Position numbers and translations under genes: made by a program | NCBI RefSeq assembly: GCF_000711885.1 | Contig: NZ_JONK01000001.1 | Coordinates: 372,001-436,000, forward strand | Source of the DNA: Chromobacterium haemolyticum DSM 19808 | Lineage (GTDB): Bacteria > Pseudomonadota > Gammaproteobacteria > Burkholderiales > Chromobacteriaceae | DNA length: 64,000 bases | Direction: 5' to 3' | Notes under the pieces: model-generated | Told to the model about the DNA's origin: nothing | Databases searched by the model: none | The model's input: only the letters and a program-made list of their open reading frames with translations | In this document: positions 8,345 through 15,526 of the stretch, piece by piece | How positions within the stretch are numbered: position 1 is the first letter of the stretch | Layout: each line of letters begins with the position of its first letter

Positions 8345-9106
8345 ATGCATTTCACCCATGCGATCACCCGCCTGCCTGCCGACACCGTGGCCGGCGGTTT
8401 GACCACCGCCAATATCGGCGCACCGGACCCGGCGCTGACGCGCTCCCAATTCCGCGATTACGTGGATATCCTGTTGCGCCTGGGTTTGACCGTGAGCACC
8501 TTGCCGGCACAGCCCGATTTCCCCGACGCCCATTTCGTTGAAGACACCGCGGTGTTGATGCCGGAACTGGCGGTGATCACCCAGCCGGGCGCGCCGGCCC
8601 GCCGCGGCGAGGTGAGCAGCATCGCGCCCTTGGTGTCCCGCTTCCGCCACGCGGTGTGGATGAACGGCGACGCGCGCATGGACGGCGGCGATGTCTTGAT
8701 GATAGACAAGCGTTTCTTCGTCGGCCTGACCAGCCGCACCAACGAGGCCGGGATCAGCCAGTTTGCCGCCGCGGTGGAAAAGTTCGGTTACGTCGTCACC
8801 GCGGTGGAAGTCAGCGCCGGCCTGCATTTGAAGTCCATCGTCAACTACGTGGGCCGCAACACGCTGATCTTGTCCGAGGACCGCGCCGACGATCCGGTAT
8901 TCCACGGTTATCAGCAGATCGTGCTGGCCAAGGACGAGGAATACGCCGGCAACACCTTGTGGATCAACGACACCCTGATCACGCCAAGCGGTTACCCCGA
9001 CACGTTGCGTAAGCTGAAGACGCTGGGCCTGCCCATCATCGAGACCGACACCAGCGAAATCCGCAAGATGGACGGGGGCTTGACCTGCATGTCCCTGCGT
9101 TTCTAA
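8345..9106 (+). CDS. ddaH: Dimethylarginine dimethylaminohydrolase (DDAH)
   Basis: 253 aa with an AAGGAG ribosome site. Conserved DDAH/arginine-deiminase-fold motifs: FVEDTAVL (guanidine-binding acid), NGDARMDGGDVL, GLTSRTNEAGI, the catalytic His in AGLHLKSIVNYVG, and the C-terminal nucleophile in GGLTCMSLRF. It hydrolyses dimethylarginine (or a close guanidine substrate) to citrulline and dimethylamine in the cytoplasm. It lies 244 bp upstream of a basic amino-acid-type binding protein, and with the CtlX-like gene downstream it suggests catabolism of arginine derivatives. The stop TAA is the border of repeat copy B, so the native C-terminus was not truncated by the repeat. Confidence 0.92.
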   Translation: MHFTHAITRLPADTVAGGLTTANIGAPDPALTRSQFRDYVDILLRLGLTVSTLPAQPDFPDAHFVEDTAVLMPELAVITQPGAPARRGEVSSIAPLVSRFRHAVWMNGDARMDGGDVLMIDKRFFVGLTSRTNEAGISQFAAAVEKFGYVVTAVEVSAGLHLKSIVNYVGRNTLILSEDRADDPVFHGYQQIVLAKDEEYAGNTLWINDTLITPSGYPDTLRKLKTLGLPIIETDTSEIRKMDGGLTCMSLRF

Positions 9107-9248
9107 GAACCTGTTTACGATTTGCTGCGCGTCGGCGATACGGCGTTGAAAGCGGCTTCAAAATGCTCATGTACCGTGTGTACACTCCGCTTTTTCAGCC
9201 ATTTTCGCCTTGTCTCGCTCTAGCTCGCGAGATCGTAAACACGTTCTA
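9104..9248 (+). repeat. Dispersed TIR repeat, copy B (reference orientation)
   Basis: Full copy: TAAGAACCTGTTTACGAT at the left, the complementary GATCGTAAACACGTTCTA at the right, and a core with AAAATGCTCATGTACC and TTTTCGCCTTGTCTCGCTC. The first three bases are the ddaH stop codon. Confidence 0.9.
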
Positions 9249-9296
9249 AAAGCAGCGTCGTTTCATTCGCCACTGGCCGCAGAGCCGGGGAGATTC

Positions 9297-9341
9297 AGAA
9301 CCTGTCGCCGACGCGTAGCCGGCCATGAACAGGCTCTCAAG
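9297..9341. repeat. Internally deleted repeat copy M
   Basis: A 45-bp derivative retaining both ends (AGAACCTG, GAACAGGCTCT) and the CGCCGACGCG piece of the core. It ends at the ribosome site of the downstream binding protein, so it forms part of that gene's 5' leader. Confidence 0.65.
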
Positions 9342-9350
9342 GAGAAAAAG

Positions 9351-10109
9351 ATGAAAACCATCAAGATTGCGCTTTTGCTGGCGCTGAGCGCAGGCCCTGT
9401 ACTGGCCAAGGACATCAAGCAGATCCGCTGGGGCGTGGACGGCGGCTACCCGCCGTTCGACGTGCTGGCGCCCAACGGGGAGATCACCGGCTTCGATCCG
9501 GACATCGCCAAAGCCGTCTGCGCCGAACTCAAGGCTCGCTGCGTCTTCGTCAAGCAGCCGTTCGACAGCATGATTGCCGCGCTCAACGCCAATAAGTTCG
9601 ACGCCGTCATCGCCTCGTTGAACGTAACGGCGGAACGGCTAAAACAGGTGGACTTCAGCGATAAATACTACGCGTCCGCCTCTCAGCTGGTGGCGCGCAA
9701 GGGCAGTCCGTTGCGGCCCACGCCGCAGTCGCTGGCCGGCAAGACGGTGGGCGTGCAGTCCGGCTCGGTGCATGAGCAGTACGCCAAGGCCAATTGGGGC
9801 GGCGGCAAGGTGAAGATTGTTACCTACGCCAATCAGGACAACGTCTATCTGGACCTGGCCTCCGGCCGCATCGACGCCGCCTTGCAGGACAATATCCAGG
9901 CCGAAACCAGCTTTCTACGCACCGAGCGCGGCAAGCAGTTCGCTTTCGCCGGCTCCAAACTGGGCGAATCCAACCCGGTGGCCATCGCGGTGCGCAAGAG
10001 CGATCCGGAACTGAAGGCGGCGATCAACCGCGCCATCGCCGCCATCCGCGCCAACGGGGTGTATGAAGGCGTGCGCAAGAAGTACTTCGGTTTCGATATT
10101 TACCACTAA
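9351..10109 (+). CDS. Amino-acid ABC transporter substrate-binding protein (ArtJ/HisJ type)
   Basis: 252 aa from the ATG at 9351 after AAGGAGAAAAAG. The signal peptide covers about residues 1-19 (LALSAGPVLA|KD). The family 3 binding protein signature is clear: GVDGGYPPFDVLAP, GFDPDIAKAVCAEL, FDAVIASLNVTAERLKQVDFS, and the hinge segments QSLAGKTVGVQSGS and ARIDAALQD-like. It should bind a polar or basic amino acid in the periplasm. Two cognate permeases follow after repeat copy C. Context with DDAH, an AstE-like deacylase and CtlX favours an arginine-, citrulline- or ornithine-type ligand; this is inference. Confidence 0.9.
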   Translation: MKTIKIALLLALSAGPVLAKDIKQIRWGVDGGYPPFDVLAPNGEITGFDPDIAKAVCAELKARCVFVKQPFDSMIAALNANKFDAVIASLNVTAERLKQVDFSDKYYASASQLVARKGSPLRPTPQSLAGKTVGVQSGSVHEQYAKANWGGGKVKIVTYANQDNVYLDLASGRIDAALQDNIQAETSFLRTERGKQFAFAGSKLGESNPVAIAVRKSDPELKAAINRAIAAIRANGVYEGVRKKYFGFDIYH

Positions 10110-10245
10110 GAACCTGTTCAAGGTCTGCGGCGCTTCGTGAGACTTGCAACGGTGAGGGCAGCTTCGAAATGCTCATGTACCACTTGTACATCCCGCTTTC
10201 TTCGCAGTCTTCGCCTTGTCTCCCCCTTGCTCGCTAGGCTTTGAG
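10107..10245 (+). repeat. Dispersed TIR repeat, copy C
   Basis: The left end TAAGAACCTGTTCAAGG carries the stop codon of the binding protein. The core GAAATGCTCATGTACC and TTCGCCTTGTCTCCC is conserved. The right end is degenerate (GCTTTGAGCCG). It separates the binding-protein gene from its permeases, so it may cause differential expression within the transporter operon. Confidence 0.85.
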
Positions 10246-10307
10246 CCGCGTGCATACGTCCGTTTCCCCGGCCGGCGTCCGCCGGCCGTTTCACAAGGAG
10301 GGCGGCC

Positions 10308-10982
10308 ATGGTGGCGTCCTATTTGCCCCTGTTGCTGACAGGGGCCTGGCTCAGCTTGCGCGTGGCGCTGGCCGCGCTGGGGCTGGCGCTGCTGTTTGGC
10401 CTCGCCAACGCTTGCGTCAAGCTGTTTGGCCCGCGCTGGCTGCGCGTGGCGTCCATCGCCTACACCACGGTGATTCGCGGCATTCCGGAGCTGGTGATGA
10501 TGTTGCTGCTGTTCTATGGCGGCGAGAAGGTCTTCAATCTGTTGCTGGCGGTGTTGGGGTTGCCCGCGGTGGAGTTCGACAAATTCCTGGCGGGGGTGCT
10601 GACCATAGGCTTCATTTTCGGCGCTTATTACACCGAAACTTTCCGCAGTGCTTTCCTGGCGGTGCCGCGCGGCCAGTTGGAGGCCGGCGTCGCTTACGGC
10701 ATGCGGCCGTGGCAGCTGTTCCGGCGCATCCTGTTTCCGCAGATGCTGCGCCACGCCTTGCCCGGCATCAACAACAACTGGCTGGCGTTGATGAAGTCGG
10801 CGGCGCTGGTGTCGTTGATTGGCCTGGAAGACATGGCCTGGCTCGCCGAGCAGGCCGGCCGCGCCACCCAGATGCCTTTCCTGTTCTATTTCCTGGTCTG
10901 CCTGGTCTATTTGCTGTTCACCGCCGCTTCCGGGGGCGTGTTCCGCTGGCTGGGGCTGCGTTACAGCCGCGGCTTGCTCTGA
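10308..10982 (+). CDS. Amino-acid ABC transporter permease (HisQ/ArtQ type)
   Basis: 224 aa with an AAGGAG site and about five membrane helices. The permease EAA loop is EAGVAYGMRPWQLFRRILFP (residues 125-144), the contact site for an ABC ATPase. It begins 199 bp after the binding-protein gene, beyond repeat copy C, and is followed after 10 bp by the second permease. HisQ/HisM-type permeases act as heterodimers in the inner membrane. Confidence 0.9.
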   Translation: MVASYLPLLLTGAWLSLRVALAALGLALLFGLANACVKLFGPRWLRVASIAYTTVIRGIPELVMMLLLFYGGEKVFNLLLAVLGLPAVEFDKFLAGVLTIGFIFGAYYTETFRSAFLAVPRGQLEAGVAYGMRPWQLFRRILFPQMLRHALPGINNNWLALMKSAALVSLIGLEDMAWLAEQAGRATQMPFLFYFLVCLVYLLFTAASGGVFRWLGLRYSRGLL

Positions 10983-10992
10983 GGGGAAAACA

Positions 10993-11721
10993 ATGACGCT
11001 CGACGAAATCCTGCGCGCTTTGCCCGGCTATCTGTGGGGAGACGGCGGCCAATGGAGCGGCCTGGCGGTTACCGCAAAGCTGTTCCTGATCTCCGGCGGC
11101 TTGGGCATGCTGTTGGCGGTGCTGCTGGCCTTGCTCAGGGTCTACGGCCCGGCGCCGTTGCGATGGGCGGTGGCCGCGTTCAGTTATTTCTTTCGCGGCA
11201 CGCCCTTGTTCATGCAATTGATGCTGATCTACTACGGCGTGTCGCAATTCAGTTGGGTGATAGACGGCTGGCAGGCGGAAGACCCGTTCTGGCTGCTGTT
11301 TCGCGACGCCACCTTCTGCGCCGTGCTCGCTTATGTGTTGAACACCGCGGCCTACGCCCAGGAGATTCTGGCCGGCGCGCTCGCCGCCTATCCGCGGGAG
11401 GAAATCATGGCGGCGGAGGCCTTCGGCATGTCGCGGGCGCGAACCATACGCCGCATCGTGCTACCCGGCGCGCTACGGCGCGCGATACCGGTGCTCAGCA
11501 ATGAAATGGTGTTTCTGCTTCACGCCACCGCCTTGTCGTCCACGGTGACGCTGCTGGACGTCACCGGCGTGGCGCGCGCCTTGTACGCGGCCACTTACGC
11601 GCCGTTTTTCCCGTTCCTGATGGCGGCGGCGATCTACCTGGGCTGCACCTTCGCGCTGCTGGCGAGCTTCCGCCAGGCGGAGCGGCGCTGGCTGAAATTC
11701 CTGCAGCCGCGCTCAGCCTAG
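10993..11721 (+). CDS. Amino-acid ABC transporter permease (HisM/ArtM type)
   Basis: 242 aa from the ATG at 10993, preceded by GAGGGG; the frame is open further upstream but that part overlaps the first permease. There are about five membrane helices. Motifs are YFFRGTPLFMQLMLIYYG, NTAAYAQEILAGAL and the EAA loop EIMAAEAFGMSRARTIRRIV. It pairs with the HisQ-like permease just upstream. No HisP-type ATPase gene follows: the next gene is a convergent regulator whose end overlaps this gene by 9 bp. The ATPase must be encoded elsewhere or shared. Confidence 0.9.
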   Translation: MTLDEILRALPGYLWGDGGQWSGLAVTAKLFLISGGLGMLLAVLLALLRVYGPAPLRWAVAAFSYFFRGTPLFMQLMLIYYGVSQFSWVIDGWQAEDPFWLLFRDATFCAVLAYVLNTAAYAQEILAGALAAYPREEIMAAEAFGMSRARTIRRIVLPGALRRAIPVLSNEMVFLLHATALSSTVTLLDVTGVARALYAATYAPFFPFLMAAAIYLGCTFALLASFRQAERRWLKFLQPRSA

Positions 11722-12186
11722 AGGGCCGGCGCTGCGCTTGATCTCCTGCAGCTCGGTGATGGTGATGATCTTGTCGATCTTGAAGGCGGAACTGGCCAGC
11801 CATTGTTCGGCCAGCTCGCGGTACTGCTGGATGTCGCGGCAGCCGATGCGAACCTGAAAATCGAAGCTGCCCGCCACCAGCCAGGCATCCAGCACGGCCT
11901 CGCTGCGCTGCAGCTCCTTGATGAAGGCTTGTTGCGACAAGGCGTGATCGGCCAGCGCCACCTGGGCCGCCACGATGACGGGGTAAACCGGCGCCGGCAA
12001 TTGCACCACGGCGCGGTAGCCGCGGATCACGCCGGCTTTTTCCAGGCGGCGAACGCGTTCCAGGCAGGGGCGCGGCGTCAGGTTGACCTGCTCGGACAGC
12101 CGTTGAAAGGACATGCGGCCGTCTTCTTGCAGGGCGGCGAGAATTTTCAGGTCTATGCGGTCCAGGCTCGGTTTCTTCTCATTCAT
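11713..12186 (-). CDS. Lrp/AsnC-family transcriptional regulator
   Basis: 157 aa from the ATG at 12186 (MNEKKPSLDRIDLKIL). The winged helix-turn-helix covers about residues 8-60 (LAALQEDGRMSFQRLSEQVN, LTPRPCLERVRRLEKAGVI) and is followed by a RAM ligand-binding domain (AWLVAGSFDFQVRIGCRDIQ). It lies between the transporter and the divergent deacylase gene 120 bp away, a typical arrangement for a local amino-acid sensor. It probably controls the arginine-derivative operons in response to their substrate. The start has no strong ribosome site, so a longer N-terminus (to 12276) cannot be excluded. Confidence 0.88.
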   Translation of the reverse strand: MNEKKPSLDRIDLKILAALQEDGRMSFQRLSEQVNLTPRPCLERVRRLEKAGVIRGYRAVVQLPAPVYPVIVAAQVALADHALSQQAFIKELQRSEAVLDAWLVAGSFDFQVRIGCRDIQQYRELAEQWLASSAFKIDKIITITELQEIKRSAGPLG

Positions 12187-12305
12187 GGCGGGCTTCGGGA
12201 TGGGTGGGGCTGTCCGTTGATTTGAGCCTTGGCGGGCGGTGGTGTCAAGGCGGCGCGACCACCATGGGTTTTTCAATTGAACGGCATGAAAAAGGAAGGC
12301 GCTTT

Positions 12306-13421
12306 ATGGAAATCATCAGCCGGGTTTTGCCGCAGGCCAGCATAGGCCTGCGGCGCGAACTACTGAGTCTGCACTACGGCCGGCGCGGCGACGGGCCGAA
12401 GGCTTATTTGCAGGCCAGCCTGCACGCCGACGAGCTGCCCGGCATGCTGGTGATCCACCATCTGCGCCGGCTGCTGGACCAGGCCGAGGCGGCCGGCCTG
12501 CTGCGCGGCGAAATCGTGCTGGTGCCGGCGGCCAATCCCATCGGCCTGGCCCAGGCCTTGTTACAGCAGCAGCCGGGGCGTTTCGAACTGCGCAGCGGCG
12601 AAAACTTCAATCGCCGTTTCACCGATTTCCACCCGCTGCTGCTCGCCGGTTTGGAAGCCGGTCTGGGTCACGATGCCGACGCCAATCTACGGACGGTGCG
12701 CGCCCGGATGCGCGCCGCGCTGGACGCGCAAACGCCGGTCACGGAGCTGGACGCTTTGCGTCTGGAGCTCAGCCGGCTGGCGCTGGACAGCGATCTGGTG
12801 CTGGACCTGCATTGCGACAGCCAGGCGTTGCTGCATTTATACGCCGACGCGCCGTTTTGGCCGGCGCTGGAGCCGCTGGCGCGTTATCTGGGCGTGGCCG
12901 CGGTAGTGCTGAATGAGGCGCCGGGCGGCACGACCTTTGAGGAATCCTGCGGGCAGAGTTGGTGGCGGCTGGCCGGCGAACTGGGGCCGGCGCAACCGCT
13001 GCCACTAGGCTGCGTGGCGGCCACGGTGGAGCTGCGCGGGCAAGGCGATCTGGACCACGGCCAGGCGCGGCGGGACGCGGAGGCGCTGTACGCCTATCTT
13101 CAACTCCGAGGCCACGTCGGCGGCCCCGCGCCGGCTGTGCCGCCGCCGGTGCCCGAGCCGTGGACCTGGCGAGGCATGGCCAGCGTGAGCGCGCCCACGC
13201 CCGGCCTGGTGCTGCGCCATTGCGCGGTTGGGGCGGAGGTCAAGCGCGGCCAACCGCTGCTGGAACTGATAGACCCGCTGGAAAACCGCGTCACGCCGGT
13301 GCTCAGCCCGGCTGCGGGCCTGCTCTACGTCAGTCACCCGCTGCGCTACGCCCAGGCCGGCATGGAGTTGTGCCGCATTCTGGGCCGGGCAGACGCCGGC
13401 GCGCGCGTGTCGCTTGCTTGA
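12306..13421 (+). CDS. AstE/aspartoacylase-family zinc deacylase
   Basis: 371 aa from the ATG at 12306 with AGGAAGG upstream. Zinc-site motifs of the succinylglutamate desuccinylase/aspartoacylase family: LHADELPG (H and E ligands, near residue 45), GENFNRRF and DLDLHCD-like (VLDLHCDSQ, third His). The C-terminal third looks like a beta-barrel (GLVLRHCAVGAEVKRGQPLLELIDP), as in DoeB-like and M14-like deacylases. The likely reaction is hydrolysis of an N-acyl amino acid in the cytoplasm. Neighbours (Lrp regulator, CtlX, DDAH) suggest an acylated arginine or ornithine derivative. The exact substrate is not visible from sequence. Confidence 0.82.
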   Translation: MEIISRVLPQASIGLRRELLSLHYGRRGDGPKAYLQASLHADELPGMLVIHHLRRLLDQAEAAGLLRGEIVLVPAANPIGLAQALLQQQPGRFELRSGENFNRRFTDFHPLLLAGLEAGLGHDADANLRTVRARMRAALDAQTPVTELDALRLELSRLALDSDLVLDLHCDSQALLHLYADAPFWPALEPLARYLGVAAVVLNEAPGGTTFEESCGQSWWRLAGELGPAQPLPLGCVAATVELRGQGDLDHGQARRDAEALYAYLQLRGHVGGPAPAVPPPVPEPWTWRGMASVSAPTPGLVLRHCAVGAEVKRGQPLLELIDPLENRVTPVLSPAAGLLYVSHPLRYAQAGMELCRILGRADAGARVSLA

Positions 13422-13524
13422 ACGTTAGCGTCATGTTTCCGGCATGGCCGGAACGCGTACTGTCAGTAGAATGATTTGCCGCCCGCGGGCGGCCATGCAA
13501 CCACCCACCCAAGAGTCGCCCACC

Positions 13525-14535
13525 ATGCAAGCCCAAGCTATCGCCGCCGCAGATGCGGCGCCGCAAGAAAATCTGGAGCCGCTCTGGCTCCGCGCGAGAC
13601 AAGGCCAACTGGCCCGCGCCGTTGTGATGGTGCGTCCTCACGACTTCGCCTTCAATGAACAAACCGGGGCAGACAACGTGTTCCAGCACCGGCTGCAACT
13701 GCCGGCGGCCCAGATCACCGCGCTGGCCCTGGCCGAATTCGACGCCATGGCGCAGCGGCTGCGCGATCACGGCGTCGAAGTGCTGGTGCTGGAGAAAAGC
13801 CCGGACGGCTATCCGACGCCGGACGCCGTGTTTCCCAACAACTGGTTCACCACCAGCGCCGACGGCAGCCTGCACGTCTATCCGATGCACACGCTGAACC
13901 GCCGTCGGGAGCGGCGAGTGGAAGAGCTGTGCCAATTGCTGTTGAACCATGGTTACGACGTGGAGCAAGTGGTGTGGGCCGGCCATCCGCTGGAAGAGGA
14001 GTTGATTTTGGAGGGCACCGGGGTGATGGTGTTCGATCACCCGCGCAAGCGTGTGTACGCGGCGCGTTCACAGCGCTGCCACCCGAGCGCCTTGTATCGT
14101 TACGCGCGCCGGCGCGGACTGGAGGCGGTGCACCTGTTCGATACCGTGGACAGCCGCGGCGTCCCCATCTACCACACCAATGTGATGATGAGCGTGGGCG
14201 AGGGCTTCGCGGTGATCTGTTCCGAAAGCCTGCACCGGCCGGAGCAGCGGCGGCAAGTGCTGAGCGCGCTGGGTGAGCATCACGAGGTGATAGATATCAG
14301 CCTGGCCCAGGTGGAACGCAGCTTCTGCGGCAATATCCTGCAGCTGCGCGGGGCCGGCGGCCAGCCGCTGATCGCGATGTCGGAGCAGGCTTGGAAGGGC
14401 TTCACGCCTGCGCAGCAAAAAGTGCTGGAGCGCCACGGCCAGCCGGTGGTGAACCCCATCCCCACCATTGAAGCGGTGGGCGGAGGCAGCTGCCGCTGCA
14501 TGCTGGCCGAGTTGTTCCTGCCGCGCGTCCGCTAG
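13525..14535 (+). CDS. ctlX: CtlX-like citrulline/arginine hydrolase (arginine-deiminase fold)
   Basis: 336 aa from the ATG at 13525; in-frame ATGs at 13444, 13471 and 13495 are alternatives without better ribosome sites. Motifs of the CtlX family: VVMVRPHDFAFNEQTGADN near the start, AVFPNNWFTT, EGTGVMVFDH, the catalytic His in IYHTNVMMSVG, and the C-terminal nucleophile Cys in GGSCRCMLAELF. The family is related to amidinotransferases and arginine deiminase and is linked to citrulline utilisation. It follows the deacylase by 103 bp. Together with DDAH, which yields citrulline, it could complete a citrulline-using route. Confidence 0.85.
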   Translation: MQAQAIAAADAAPQENLEPLWLRARQGQLARAVVMVRPHDFAFNEQTGADNVFQHRLQLPAAQITALALAEFDAMAQRLRDHGVEVLVLEKSPDGYPTPDAVFPNNWFTTSADGSLHVYPMHTLNRRRERRVEELCQLLLNHGYDVEQVVWAGHPLEEELILEGTGVMVFDHPRKRVYAARSQRCHPSALYRYARRRGLEAVHLFDTVDSRGVPIYHTNVMMSVGEGFAVICSESLHRPEQRRQVLSALGEHHEVIDISLAQVERSFCGNILQLRGAGGQPLIAMSEQAWKGFTPAQQKVLERHGQPVVNPIPTIEAVGGGSCRCMLAELFLPRVR

Positions 14536-14549
14536 CGGCTGTCCCGGCA

Positions 14550-14577
14550 ACGGCCAGCGACACTCTGTGCTGGCCGT
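14550..14577. terminator. Stem-loop after ctlX
   Basis: ACGGCCAGC pairs with GCTGGCCGT around a 10-base loop. No T-run follows, so it may be a mRNA 3' stabiliser or a weak terminator. Confidence 0.45.
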
Positions 14578-15000
14578 GAGGGAGCGTCAAGGGTTTGGGA
14601 CAGCTGGCGAAGTTGGGCGGCAGGGGGGACGAAAGTCGATGGGGAAAAGGGAGTCATTGCGGTCTCCAAGTCAGCGCTTGGAAACCTGTACGGCGATGTT
14701 TGGACAGGCGCGTGACAAGGTTGGAAGACGGGCGCACTCGATTAAAGACCGGTAACTCACTAGGCGTTCCCTGCCACGGCCTATCCGAATGGACACAGCG
14801 TGGCAGCAGACGTGGTTGCGCCAACGCGGACACTAACGTGGTGTGGATTGCCCAGGTTGAAGGCGTGGAAGTGCTTGTCTTCGACGCGCAGTGGAGTTCG
14901 CATGTCGAGTGCCAAGTTCAAATTCTGCTTGCCTGCATGAGCCGCCACGGCGTAGCCAAGAAACTGTTAATATTCTCGTCATTTTTTAAGAGGAAAAGAC
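14578..15000. other. Intergenic region without recognisable gene
   Basis: About 420 bp. Several open frames occur (for example from 14595), but they have shadow-like composition and no family match. A short stretch GCGCGTGACAAGGTTGG (14711-14727) recurs with one change near 46416, and I cannot explain it. The A/T-richer end (AATATTCTCGTCATTTTTTAAGAGG) supplies the ribosome site of the next gene. Confidence 0.4.
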
Positions 15001-15474
15001 ATGACAGATATTGGCTTCACCGCTGACCACACCGCGCCGACATATAAATTGAACAGTCCGGCGGGGGTAGCGATTGCTACTTTTATTGGCTCCAGCTTGG
15101 CAGGCGCTTGGCTGATGGCGGAAAACTGCAAGATGCTGGGGCAGCGCGATCAGTTAAAGAAGGTCTGGGGTTTGGGTGTCGGCCTGCTGTTTGCGATGCT
15201 GGCGCTTAGCCTGGTTTTGCCCGACAGTGTGCCTGGCATGGTTTTTACCGTTGCGCAGACGGTGGTCATGCAAATGCTGGCCAAGCAACGTTTTGAGACG
15301 ACGCTGGCCGCGCACGGCGCAAGCGGCGGCTTGGTGTTTTCCAAATGGCGGGCAGCCGGAATTGGCCTCTTGTTCGCGCTGGCGCTGCTTGCGGTATTGA
15401 TCGCCATCATCGCCGCGATGATGCAGTTGAGCGGTTTGACGTTATCGGAGTTGTTGGCAGCGGCCGGCATGTAA
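15001..15474 (+). CDS. Small integral membrane protein, unknown
   Basis: 157 aa with an AGAGG ribosome site. Four hydrophobic segments are visible: about 20-40 (AGVAIATFIGSSLAGAWLMA), 54-72, 76-90 and 118-145 (AAGIGLLFALALLAVLIAII). No signal peptide, cysteine pair or catalytic motif is seen. I do not recognise the family. It is convergent with the dppA-like gene, with a perfect hairpin between them. Confidence 0.65.
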   Translation: MTDIGFTADHTAPTYKLNSPAGVAIATFIGSSLAGAWLMAENCKMLGQRDQLKKVWGLGVGLLFAMLALSLVLPDSVPGMVFTVAQTVVMQMLAKQRFETTLAAHGASGGLVFSKWRAAGIGLLFALALLAVLIAIIAAMMQLSGLTLSELLAAAGM

Positions 15475-15493
15475 GCGTGGCCTAGACGGGTTT

Positions 15494-15518
15494 CAGGGCG
15501 CCGCCGGGCGGCGCCCTG
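15494..15518. terminator. Hairpin between convergent genes
   Basis: CAGGGCGCCGC pairs perfectly with GCGGCGCCCTG (11 bp, loop CGG). It lies between the ends of the membrane-protein gene and the dppA-like gene. There is no long T-run, so it is a probable bidirectional terminator of the GC-stem type. Confidence 0.6.
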
Positions 15519-15526
15519 GAGCGGGC

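Noticed and set aside
14595-15026. 143-codon frame before the small membrane protein
   Set aside because: Overlaps that gene's start, has Arg/Gly-rich random composition and no family signs.
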